The notes beneath the pieces are model-generated. The model saw only the letters and a list, made by a program, of their open reading frames with translations. It made no database searches and was not told where the DNA came from. This document shows positions 14,538 through 26,251 of a stretch of DNA of 64,000 nt, one piece after another. This stretch comes from Mugil cephalus (Eukaryota > Chordata > Actinopteri > Mugiliformes > Mugilidae): the NCBI RefSeq assembly GCF_022458985.1, contig NC_061783.1, positions 14,763,913 to 14,827,912 of the forward strand, written 5' to 3'. Each line of letters opens with the position of its first letter. Position 1 is the stretch's first letter. The translations under genes were made by a program, and so were the position numbers.

Positions 14538-17500
14538 CACCAATTGTTGCTGAATCCCTTTTGGAGACAGCCTCAAGTGGTCATTTGAGGAACCGCATCT
14601 TTAGGCACTCAGGCGTTGGCTTCGAGGTTCTGTTAATGGATTCGTGCTGGAGGGTGGGAAACTTCTTGATAACCGTACACCACGGCCCTCACTTATTGAC
14701 ATTTGAAGAAGTGTCTTATGAGAACATGAGAAAGCGTTTTTTAATTTAAAGGAGCCAAGTATTCCCTCAATCAGATTAGCCACCATTTGCTCGCTTCCCC
14801 TCTCCAGCTTCCTTCCATCTCTGAAGAATGAAGTATCAGCGGTATCTTAATTGTATCGATGCGCAGCGGTTCCACAGCTCTGCTCTTGCTTTGCAATTCC
14901 CTTGATTAGTGCATTTATAGTAGGAGAAATTTATCTGAAATTACTTAAAGTAATTATTTTGCAGACTTTCTCTCAGAAACTCACTCATCCATGTTTCAGA
15001 TGTGAAAAAGCAGCTTTAATAAAAGACATAAAGGCGCCTTTAAAGATATGAATTTTGTAGAAGTACATGACTTGGTCTTGATGAATAGTTTTTGTTCATT
15101 ATTACCTACTGGAGTGAGGAACTGTGAAGCTTTCCTTTTTTCTTCTTTCTTACCTCGACACTCCTTAAAACAAATTGTCCTTAGTCTGAGTTTGACTTTA
15201 GCAGGATATTACTGAAGACAATAATAAAGTGCACTTCCCATTCTTTAAACAGGGCTATTGATCTTGAAGTTGGCTCAAGTTTGCTCAATTAATGAGTCAA
15301 GCAATCAGTGTCATTCTTGTCTTTACAGGAAGGACAGCGTGGCGGCCAAAAGCCGTGTAATGCATTTTCTGTGAGCTGCCTTGAGCGACAGTTTGCCAGT
15401 GATTGGATGATAACATTTTGATTTAATTATCTGTGATTCAGCTAACTTCCCTTGGCTGAAAGACCGTCTGCCTCATCATCCCCCCCTCTTCTTTCTCTCA
15501 AAAGCTGGGTGAAGTCATTGCTCTTTCTCCAAGGGCGGATGTTATTTACTTACTCGGCGATCTAAAAATATCTAATTTTCTTCAGGCAAAGGTTACTTAC
15601 TCTAGTTAAAACCTTAATGAGCTGACTGTTTTGCAGATTTGTTTTCTGCCAGCCACTATAGGCTGCACGTAGGCATTGGTTTTCCGACTGTCCTAAAACA
15701 AAGCCCGAGGGACACCCGCTCGGAGGAATGAGCCGAGGCAGTGTGTTTTTAGTCAGTGCAAACACATTTAGAGGTAAAGCAGAAGAGAAGATCAAAAAAA
15801 ATATTTGTCTTAGCCGTGAAATGTTGAGCTATGTGGGTTTGACAGTTTTGATAAAGTCAGAATGATTCACCCTTTGCTTTAACGTCGAACCCTGAGTGGC
15901 TTTGAACAATGTCCTGGTCAACACTGGTCAACAGCTGGCACTATGCTTTTTTTATAATTTAATTTCTGAATATTATCAATTATTTTAAACGGAGGATATG
16001 AATTCCAATAATACTAAACCTTGAATAGTGTCTCTGATAGTCTCCTATGGTGTTTCTCTCTTGTCTCTTCTGGCCTCATTCTAATTCAGAAATTTGTATT
16101 TTTAGGAAGTATTCATCCCTTAATCTTAATTGTGAACAGGCTTATTTAGAAAACAGATGTTCGCTGGATGTCGGTATAATCTCAGATTAATCTTTTTGGT
16201 GTTCTTCTTGCTGTGAATGCCGCATTAATGAGATTATAGGATGAATTAGTTGTTGGCGACAGGTTTGTTTGATGGGTTTTTGCAGCGTGTCGTCTGATAT
16301 CATTAGAGGTATTGACAGCGTGTTTAAGTTTCCATTAGTTTGCTGCATCCTGTGTGTGCCGGCTCAGCCAACGTTATTTCCATCGCTCCGTCCTAATATG
16401 AGACTCTTGCCGTGCAGCAGGTGTGTTTGAAATCCTCACCCGGTTTTCCGGTGATGGAAAGTTGCGGCGCAAAAATAATTGAATATGTGCTCGGTGACAA
16501 GGTCAGCTCAGGTAAATGGTTATGCAAACAGGGAAATAAACACATTACTTCCAGTCGAGGTCGAGGTTTCAAGTTCACAAATTTGTTTATTTCTAGTTAA
16601 AAACGGCCTCACAGCAAGAATTTCTAACAGAGGTACTTTAGTCATCCTTTTATTTGAGCTCGTAAATTCAACACTGTTGGTGTTGTCTCTAAATCAGAGA
16701 AACCTGATCACGGCGCCTCCACGCTTATTTTCTGCTCGTTTTCCCTGAACTAAGCTTGTATGCAGGAGTTGATGTTGCAGCCCTTTGTGAGATAATCCAG
16801 GGTGAGCGTTCACACAGACGCTCAATAGACCTGAGATAAATCCTCCTGTTGGGTACGGTTGCCGAGGCTTGCCCCCCCCCCCCCCACTTTCACCTTTTGT
16901 GTGGACTTGAACAGGAGGCATTGAGACTGTCAGTCTCAGGTTATCGCTTAGTGACGACACAAACACAACGATTCTCACCTCGTTTCTGCCGTCGTGTACT
17001 CACTTGTGACTGCAGCATTACAGGGTCATTCATTTAAGTTTACCAGTAACATATTAAGTTAAGCTCTTCTAAAAGTCGCTCTTAAGTGCTGCAACACACT
17101 AAATTCTTAGTGATTTAATTTATCTCATTGATTTTTTTTTTTTTTTAGCATTTCATGGAACTGCTCTAAGTGTGCTGCTAAATATGTCTGGAAATCCCTG
17201 CTGAAATGTTTCCCATGGGGGACAATGAAGCATCTCCTGTTAGGGAAAGCTAAATTAGATTTCACACTAGTCTTCATCTTTTCATCCCGTCACCAGCAGC
17301 CAATTTGTCTTTTTGAAATGAAGTTAAAAAAACAAAGTGAAGTAATTGCAGTCTTTCTGTTGCGTAAATCAGTTGTATCCACTTGCTGTTGTCTTTAAAG
17401 CTCGTTCTAAATGAGTAATAGTCAGTTTTATTGAAGCTGATCAGTTATTACTCGGCCCTACACTTAGGATACCAGTTGCACCCCCTGCTGGAGGACAGAA

Positions 17501-17616
17501 AGATTTCATTTAAACCTTGAGCTGTTTAATGCTGTGGCTGAATTGTTTTCTCATCTACCTGTCGAAGTCTCTGCCGTCGTCGACTCATCTCTTTGCTCTT
17601 TGTCCGTCCTGCACAG

Positions 17617-19331
17617 GTCTTCCAGAGCAGTACTACAGTCTGACATGGTTCCTCAGTCCAGTTCTTGGCCTCATGTTCACTCCTCTCATCGGCTCGGCCA
17701 GCGACCGCTGCACTCTGCGATGGGGCCGGAGGAGGCCTTTCATCCTGGCCCTCTGTATCGGAACGCTTATCGGAGTGGCACTGTTTCTGAATGGATCATT
17801 AATAGGTGAGTGGAGTGTTGTTTGGTGTGTTGCAGAATTAAGGCATGTGTGTGGTCAATGGATTTGCAGTTTTGGATCTGTTTTACTGGCAAGATTTCTG
17901 GCACTTCGTACATTAGCTTCAAGATCAGTTAGGAGTGTGAATGAATGAGTGAATGAATTTTGAACATAAAAATAATAACCAAAACTGGACAAAACATAAC
18001 AAGACATAACAGAAACACATTTTCGAAAAAGGAGTATGAAGAAGTTAACACTTTTTTTAAAAATTCCTTTTTAACTCTTCCTCAGTTTGCATCATCATTT
18101 ATTCATTTATATAAACGTCCATATTCATTAAAATCACTGAAGATTTAGACAGAGGCTTTGTAGAGAACAGAAAAAAACGCCATAAAATCTGCTGCTTAAA
18201 GCTAATGAAAAAAGAAATCCAGGGCCAGACGGTGTGACTCATCTGAGAATACAGAAGTTTAATTTGTGCCAGATGTTTTTTTATTATTATTATTCTTATT
18301 ATACCCCTGACGGGAAATCAACCCCCCGAAATCAGAAATGTCAACGCAGTCGCAGCTGTAGCTCAGAGGAAAGAACAGGTGCAAACAGCTTCCTCTTGGA
18401 AGTGGCGGAGCATCACTTACTGGAAGCTTCGCTCGCTCAGAGCCGTGACCTTGCACAGAGACTGGGGTTAGCCACGACTCCTGGTTTATTACATCACTCA
18501 GATGTCACGACAAGGTCCAATCCAATAAAACGAATTGATCACATGTCAGTCATGCAACACGCATATGGATCTCCGGGCTAACCGTGTCAGCATAGTTCCA
18601 GCTGTAACGTCATTTGACTTATGAGGGTTCAGCACACGTGCGGTCCATATTATTACAGCCTTTATGCAACAACACAACTATTTGTTCAACGCCACAAGAC
18701 ATACTACTTCAAATCCAAGTCGAGCTCAGTTTTATGTCATTCAGCCAGATGTCACTTAAATGAAGTTTACATGGTTTGAAATGAAGGGATCAGCTTTATG
18801 AGGGGTTGATACAGCACAGTGATTTACTGCTATTGTTGCAGTAACTTCATTCTCGGTGATGAATACGTTTTCCCCTCTGTTGCCCTTGTAAATACACATA
18901 ATATAATAGGGTCAGGGTTAGATGTACATGTTCTCTATATTCAAATGTGAACCAAATTGAGTGACTAATGCACAGCAACAATAGCAGTCTGGGCCTTTTA
19001 TTGTCCGTAAATTTATGTGGGTTTATAAATAACATTTCATGTGAACCGTTTTCTGTCAGCAGATTCTGTTCAGTTCTATTCTCTTCTGCCTCTATTCTTC
19101 TGCAAAAATGTTGGCACTTGGGTCGATTTAGGGCACCAGGGAGGTGTGTGTGTGTCTGTGTGTGTGTGTGTGGGTGTGTGTGTGTAAGCACCTTGCCTGT
19201 GGCGGCGTTGACATGGGAATGGGAAAAAAACAGTGACCTGTGTCTATGTGAGAGAAATGAGGGAATAAATGAGCCAACGTTTCTATGGTTGTAAATATGT
19301 ATGATTGTGTGTGAACAACACATGGGAAAGC

Positions 19332-19398
<67 letters not shown>

Positions 19399-22300
19399 GA
19401 CATGGGAACACAGGAGCAGGCGGTTCACAGGGAAATGCTTCCTGTTTGCCTCCCTCTTTCCACCAATCACAGTTCACTTCCTGTCTGGGTGCCTGGCTAG
19501 TTAGTACCGCGTCTCCATTGTCCCACACAGACACACACATGAGCACGTACACACATTGCGCTGTACTTTCTATGAACGTCTTTATTTCCCTGACGTTAAT
19601 GGATTTCGGTTTGTAAAGTCATGCTGCGTCATGTGTCCTCTGATATCTCACGCACTTGTAGTACAGCTGCCCCACTTTGTGTTGTTCGTACCGTGCGGTT
19701 TCTCCGTCAGGCTGCAAAGGGCACACATGCACAGCTCGAGGGGGAAGACTGGGTCACAAATGTAGTGAGACACACAAGGTCACACACAACATGAAAAGCA
19801 TCATGGAAAATGTGCAGTGACCTGTTTGTGCGTGTCTCTGTGTTGTGCAGTGGTTGTAAGTCACTATGACATATTGATCGCACGTGCAGCTCTGACAGCC
19901 TGGTCAACAATAATCCACTATTAATTTCCTTTTGATTGTCATTGACTTTTTGTCTTGCATTTCTATGTTATTGCACAGCAAACAAAACATGCACATTCAA
20001 TAATACCCGTCCCTGTCCTTTTTCCATCAGGTCTGGCGTTGGGTGATGAGAAAGGTAGTCAACCGATAGGAATCGTTCTCACCGTGCTGGGAGTTGTGGT
20101 GCTGGACTTTTGTGCGGATGCCACAGAGGGACCAATCAGAGCGTACTTGTTAGATGTGGCGGACACGGAAGAACAAGACATGGCGCTCAATATCCACGCC
20201 GCGTCAGCAGGTATGATTAGCGGCAGAGATGATGTGATTGTGATAGGTTTACAAACGTGTATTTTCTGTCTGTTCCATTAAAAAATAATAATAATAATAG
20301 TAGTCATGTCAACTGGAAAAATTCAGAGCTGAAAAATTTATTTAACACCGAAGATCTAAAAACTCAAATTCAATCAAGTCAACAGCAGAAATAAAAATGT
20401 TTTTGAACTATATATAACTTGTATAATTTCCCCATTTGTGATTTTTTTTTTATATAAATCAATGACTAACTGAGGCATAGTTTGCTAGCTCCACTCATGT
20501 TCCAACTCTTCCAACCATATCTGAAGTAGCTGTTGTTTGGAGTCAGACACTGCCAACATGGCGACTGGTAGTGATCCCCACTCTGAGCTTCAAAACCTAC
20601 AGGACGTCACCCACAGGATTCTTTAGGAATATATACAATTAGTGGTTATTTGTATTTGTCATGTAAAAGTAGGACACCTTATCTCCTATCTATGCCCTAT
20701 CTCCTCCATCCGTATTTAAGCTTAAACCTCCGGAGACCCTGCGTCCTCATATGGGGACATTAAGTTTTAGGTTTGTGGCAGCTTATTCTGCTTCATTTAA
20801 ACTTTTATCCTCATAATTAGATACTAGTTGGTGTAAAAACATGATAGCGGGCATTTCAGTGGATTCTGTCTGCAGCCTATCACGTAACTAAAGGGGACAA
20901 GGTACAAAACCTCATCAGATTTATAGTTGAAACTTGTTTATTTATGCTTACGCAAATTCTATCAACAGTAACAAGCTATACCTTTGCTAATTAGCAAGTA
21001 CTCTATTGAAGATGTTGGGACTTCATTATTTAAAATTCTGCTTTTGCACAGCCATGTTCAGACATGAAAAATTAACATTTTTATGTTTTATTTGGTGAAA
21101 TAATCCCTATGTCCACACCTGAGGACAGATTTTTTTCCCAAAAACTACTCTCTTTTCCACGAAAATGATTTGATTTTTATAGTTCTTGGATCCTACTAAT
21201 TCCAAATACCTTGGAGAAATTAAAAATGCATTCCAAGCTAGAGCTCAGGTCTCAGGAGGTTAAACTTGTTTGTGCGCCCCTGTCTGCAGGCCTTGGCGGT
21301 GCAGTCGGCTACGCTCTCGGAGGCTTAGACTGGACGCACACGTTTCTCGGATTAGCCTTCAAGTCCCAGGAGCAGATTCTGTTCGTCTTCGCCGCCATCC
21401 TCTTCTCCGTCTCTGTGGTGCTCCATCTCTTCAGCATCGAGGAGCAGCAGTACTCGCCCCAGCACGACAGGCTCGACCAGGTACGGAGACGTAAAACTTG
21501 ACTTACCCAGATTTTCAACCCCCGAAGAATGCAACAAAGCACGCTCTGTTTCCCTTTTACCTTTCTAGGAGAGTCCAGAGACCGGCGGCAGGCAACCATC
21601 AGCCAATGGCAAGACTGGAATTCTGGCCCCCAGGCTGGAAATGATCGGAGAGGATGATACGATGGAGAGCTACGACCTGTATGACCCTTATGTAGACGAC
21701 CAGTCAGAGCATGGAGACATGGACTTCCTAGAGGTGGAGCTGGTGAGAAGTAAGTCCACAGACTCATGCCTTTTTTTTTTTAACTGCATTTAAATGTTTC
21801 CTTTTAAATCAAAGTAAATTAGGGAAACATCCTTCTGGTCTCATCAATTCTCCCTTTTCTCCCTCCAGGCAAAAGTGACAGTGTCCTGGCCATGGCAGAC
21901 GCAACTCTCGACCACATGGACCACGACGCGTTGTTCCTGTGCCACCTGGAGCCATCCCTCTTTGCCGATCGCCTCTCGCCGTACCACGGTTCGCCCCCTA
22001 CCTCCAGTAACTTCTTCATTCCCAGTCGCAGCACTCCGCCTCCCCACCTCGGCAGCATCAGACGCAGCAGCAGCGCCGGAAGCCAAGACCTGCTTCGCCC
22101 TCAAAGCAACAGCCATCAAACCACCGCCCCCAGGATTTCCCGCCTCTCTGCTTTCTTACAAGAGATGGAAAACGACGACGGACAGGAGGCGTTGCTGAAC
22201 AACCAGCTTAACGAGCAGCGGACGCTGAATGGACGACTGTTGGCCAGTGTGACCAATGCAGATAGAGATGGCTCGAACAGGCTGAGCTCTAAGGGTCAGG

Positions 22301-25300
22301 CTCACCGCGCTGGAATGGTCAAAGGTCGGTATCTTCACATTATAATACACTTTATTCTGTGCAGTGGCAGATAGGATGAAACAGATGATAAAGAAAATCA
22401 ATCATTTGTTGTTTTTAAATATAAAATATGTCATTTTAAATGCTTGACCGGACCAGTGACGACTTACAGGAAAAAAAAACTTTTGTAATATTTTAAATTA
22501 ACAGCTCCACTATTTGAGTATATTTAAGCCGCCATTATTTCTTTTACGTATCACAAAACAGATAGCAGTTAGCTAGTGTAGCTTAGCATAAAACTTGAGA
22601 AAACTGCTAGCTCCTCATCTAAAGCTGACTGAATAGTATAATAACAATATATTGGACTGTTTCTTGCCAGGATTCACCTCAAAAGTGGGGGGGGGGTCTC
22701 TTTCGCTTTTAGACATTTTTTTTTAAGATATATATATTTTTAAATTTTCCCCAACAAATTTAAAGTTCTTTAAATACACATTAACATGGATTCAACATAT
22801 TTTAATAAAGGGATAAGGGATAGCTTAATATCAAATGCAAAATGATGATAATAGTATGTGATACAGTGCTGCAGGTGGACAGGATGTATAATGTAGATCG
22901 AAACATCAACTCAGGAGATGTTTTCATGAACCGTCTCTTCATCCAGCCGCCAGTACAGGAGCTCCCATGCGCCAGTCACGCCACCGCCACATCTTCTACC
23001 GGCAGCCGTCCTGCACCTTCTCCTACTACGGCCGCGTGGGAAACCACCGTTACCGCTACCGCCGGGCCAACGCCGCTTTCCTCATCAAGTCGTCCCGCAG
23101 CATGAACGACCTGTATGAGGTGGAGGCCAGGCACAGGAGGAGGAGCAGGCAGAGGAACAGGCACCGCAGCGGAAACACCAACTCTTCCAGCGGGGACACA
23201 GAGAGTGAAGAGGGCGAGGTGGGAAAAGGATGCTGTTTCTTAAAATTCTTTACATGTTAAACAACCTTGTCTTTTCCTGTGATTTATTTATTTTGTTTTT
23301 TCACGTTTTTCGTTCCTCTCCTCAGGTCGAGACCACCGTGCGGCTGCTGTGGCTGTCCATGCTGAAGATGCCTCCAGAGCTTCTGCGTCTGTGTGTCTGT
23401 CACCTGCTCACCTGGTTCTCCATCATCGCAGAGGCCGTCTTCTTCACCGACTTCATGGGACAAGTCATCTACCATGGAGATCCCACTGTACGGGAATCAG
23501 ATAATCTGCACTCACACACAGACAAATACCTTAATTTTCATAAAAATGTGTATTTAGAAGTTTGATTTATTGATTAGCCTCTTCTTAAAAGTATATAGTT
23601 TTAAGACACTTCAGTTATCCTTATGTATTTGTATTTTTACATATATGTTGTATTTCGATCTCTCTGTGATCGATAACAGCGATCAAGAATTCAAAAAACA
23701 GCTTTAAATATATTGGAGTAATTGTGGATTATAGTTGGTGAATGTTTTTTTTGTGCATATTATCCAGTATGATGTAGACTGTAATTGTGATTTTATTTTA
23801 TATTTATTTTATTTTGTGTGGACCCCTGGAAGAATAGCTGTTGCCTAATGAGGATCCGAATAAACTAAGCTAAACTGACTTTTCAGAGTAAATTACCTCT
23901 GTTTTCTGTCTCACAGGCTTCTGCCAACTCTACTTTGTTGGAAAATTATCACAAAGGAGTTCAAATGGGATGCTGGGGACTTGTTATATATGCCATGACT
24001 GCTGCCATATGCTCAGGTAACTAGACACATCCATGCTCACACCACATAGATCTTTAAGAAGAATAAAACTCTGTAGTAACCAACCGATCAATCCCCCCCT
24101 TTTTTTGCAGCCATTCTTCAGAAATATCTCGACAACTTTGACCTGAGCATTAAGATCATCTACATTCTGGGGACTCTTGGATTCTCTATTGGTATAAACG
24201 ATAATAACAGAGCAGAATAAATAGAATAAAATGGGTTGTAGGTAGCTCTTTTATTCATTTTTTTTATTATTATTTCTCACTGAACAGGAACTGCTGTCAT
24301 GGCTATCTTCCCTAATGTGTACGTTGCCATGGTGATGATCAGCAGCATGGGCATCATCTCCATGAGTATCTCCTACTGCCCTTATGCTCTGTTAGGGCAA
24401 TATCACGAAATGAAAGAGGTACAGGTGTATTCACACTCCACTCAAGACACTGCAGAAGTAAATTATCCTTCAGGCACATTTTATACCACGTTATATCATG
24501 AACACACTCTATTTATTTTGAGATATTCCCATATTAACCCTCATGTTTTGATGAATATTCTCCCATACACCAACTATTTATTCATCCGCTGTAGAAAATG
24601 ACAACCTGAACAACTGCTTTGTTCACCCTAGTTGGAGAAACCTTTAAAAAAAACTTCACTATACAGCTCTGTTAGGAAATATGTATGCTTGTACCAAAGT
24701 TAAAACTTTATCTTTGTGACTTGGATGACATTCAGAAAGTCACTAACCACAGTAAAGATAAGTCAGGGAGTACTGAGATGCAAGCTGACAGTTTTCTCTT
24801 TGCAGATAAAAGGTTTACTTCCTTCTTCTTAAATTTTTAGTTAAATATTTGTTTATGTAGCATTACGCGGTTAGTTTTGTGGCTTCTCAAATGTTCGAGA
24901 TGTCAGTCAAAATGTTAGATCAATCCAAGAAAGAAGAAGTCTTGTTTTCACTTTTGCATGTTTGCATGTATACACTGTTGAATATATTGAGGGTTAGTCA
25001 CTTCAACTTACTCTTCTTTCTGCAGTACATCCAGCACAGTCCTGGTAACTCCCGAAGAGGCTTTGGCATCGACTGTGCCATCCTATCCTGTCAGGTGGGT
25101 GTTTATGCTTTCCTTTTAATACAAGGGTCTTCAATATTTTTCAGGCCAAGGACCCAAAAACTGATGGAGAGAGAGAGAAAGTACTACTATATGTGTTCTA
25201 TATTAAACTTGAACTGCTACTTTTTATAAACATACATTATTATTATCATTTCGAATTCAATATTAAGCTATTCAAGCAATGCACAGGTTCAAATATTCAT

Positions 25301-26251
25301 TTTTTTAAAATTTCGAATGAAGGTGGCTGTGCAACTGCCATAAACATACCTGACATAAACATACATACACATGTTTTCACCTGGGGACTGAATAGGCTCT
25401 GTTTAAATTTGTGGGGGAAAATTAAAAAAAAAATATATAAAAAATGTCTAATCAACCAAAGATTTTACGACCCCCTAGGTGTCACGGACCCCCTGTTGAA
25501 GACCTATGTTTTAATAGGTAAAATACTTAGATACTATACTATACTGACCTCACTGTGTTGATCTTGCAGGTGTACATCAGTCAGATATTGGTGGCTTCAG
25601 CTCTGGGCGCCGTAGTGGAAGCTGTTGGTAGTGTTCGTGTCATTCCCATGGTGGCCTCTGGGGGCTCTCTGCTTGGATTCTTCACCGCCTGCTTCCTGGT
25701 CATTTATCCAAATCCACACAGGTGAGATGACTACCTGCATTTTAATCATTTGTTGTTATTAATGGAGTAAAAAATTCAATCTTGATTTGTAGCTATGAGT
25801 ATGACAATATTTATACCAACCTCATACCTGCATAAATATTAAGCTACAGCTAGTAGCCACTTAGTTTAGCCTGGCATAAAGACTGGAAATGTCAATTTTT
25901 AACAGCCAGGCTAGCCATACTTCAAATATGGTCATGGTTTAGCTAAGCTTAGTTAAAAGACGAAATTGACTTTATGCTAGCTGTGCTGCTTTGCTGCTGG
26001 CAAATGGCAGGAAATAGTAAGTAATTAACAAAATTTTGAAAAATAACAAGTCTTAACAGGTTTTAATTGTGATTGACAGCGACAGGGAATCGGCCAAAGC
26101 GTCGGAGAAACGGGCTTTGACAAATCACAAAAGCAGCACCGGGGACGTTGCCGTGGTGATAGAAAAACCTAGCTTCCTGAAACTCAACAAAGAGGGCAAG
26201 GCCACCACCACTACCACTTCCTGTAACGCGGAAAACGAGTCTGCCCTGTGA
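17617..26251 (+). CDS. slc45a4: Solute carrier family 45 member 4 (SLC45A4), 13 exons, N-terminal exon missing
   Basis: This is a multi-pass transporter of the SLC45 branch of the major facilitator superfamily, proton-coupled and related to plant sucrose carriers; recent work links SLC45A4 to polyamine and GABA biology, so the substrate is not settled. Coding exons by GT-AG sites and unbroken phase: 17617-17805, 20031-20210, 21290-21480, 21569-21749, 21869-22324, 22959-23218, 23326-23487, 23917-24016, 24111-24191, 24288-24418, 25026-25094, 25570-25721 and 26080-26251 (stop TGA). They sum to 2324 nt, about 775 codons. The first exon carries an MFS loop motif, [14 protein letters not shown]. 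The large hydrophilic central loop spans exons 4-6 and includes the SLC45A4 signature KSSRSMNDL. Exons 7-12 hold the second half of the membrane bundle ([26 protein letters not shown]). The N-terminal exon is missing from the window. Adjacency to gpr20 supports SLC45A4 over its paralogues. Confidence 0.95.
19143..19186. repeat. Interrupted TG repeat in slc45a4 intron
   Basis: A TG run broken by a TC and a GG step, in the intron between exons 17617-17805 and 20031-20210. Confidence 0.85.
19333..19397. repeat. TG microsatellite in slc45a4 intron
   Basis: An uninterrupted run of about 32 TG units. The 207-codon minus-strand frame over it is an artefact. Confidence 0.95.
20722..21263. mobile_element. 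piggyBac-like MITE, copy 1, in an slc45a4 intron
   Basis: The element is bounded by TTAA on both sides (20722-20725 and 21260-21263), with inverted ends ACCTCCGGAGACC and GGTCTCAGGAGG. TTAA target duplications are the hallmark of piggyBac elements. It shares internal sequence with 35859-36307 (CTGCGTCCTCATATGGGGAC, GCTTATTCTGCTTCATTTAA). It has no coding capacity. Its right end is 26 bases from the acceptor-side start of the exon at 21290. Confidence 0.7.
22560..22640. mobile_element. Fragment of a dispersed TAGCTTAGC-type repeat
   Basis: AGCTAGTGTAGCTTAGCATAAA and a following CTGCTAGCTCC, seen in pieces, resemble a short dispersed repeat common in fish. Similar motifs recur at 25845-25960 and 27950-28290. 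Confidence 0.35.
23690..23880 (+). mobile_element. LINE-like 3' end fragment in slc45a4 intron
   Basis: The tail TGTGGACCCCTGGAAGAATA GCTGTTGCC (given in two parts), then GGATCCGAATAAACTAAGCTA AAC in parts, is the typical 3' end of a fish non-LTR retrotransposon. The family is not assigned. Confidence 0.5.
25845..25960. mobile_element. Fragment of a dispersed repeat in the last slc45a4 intron
   Basis: CCTGGCATAAAGACTGGAAA and GCTAAGCTTAG resemble the same fish repeat family as 27950-28290. No ends can be defined. Confidence 0.35.

Larger units (their letters stand above)
1..17616. other. Non-coding 5' flank or long intron upstream of the first visible slc45a4 exon
   Basis: I found no convincing exon in this stretch. 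The open frames here are short, overlap each other on both strands, and are made of simple repeats or AT-rich sequence. SLC45A4 proteins have an N-terminal exon encoding the first membrane helix (a segment like HGAVMFGREFCYAMETA). I looked for codons matching it, such as ATGGAGAC preceded by TAC-GCC, and saw none, so that exon probably lies outside the window. The first visible exon begins in mid-codon, so this stretch is most likely intron plus flank. Contents seen: CA/TG microsatellites (6534-6565, 11572-11636), a 22-base T run at 7643-7664, pyrimidine-rich DNA at 9300-9550 and 11800-11995, purine-rich DNA at 9590-9665, LINE-like 3' fragments near 10150 and 12830, and a MITE-like piece at 14415-14537. 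Confidence 0.6.

Noticed and set aside
18847..19470. A 207-codon minus-strand frame
   Set aside because: Its core is His-Thr from a TG microsatellite and the rest lies inside an slc45a4 intron with no domain.
22842..22958. An earlier start for the slc45a4 exon at 22959, using the open frame that begins at 22842
   Set aside because: That frame differs from the reading frame of the exon; the acceptor at 22957-22958 keeps phase with the preceding exon and restores the conserved segment before FYRQPS.
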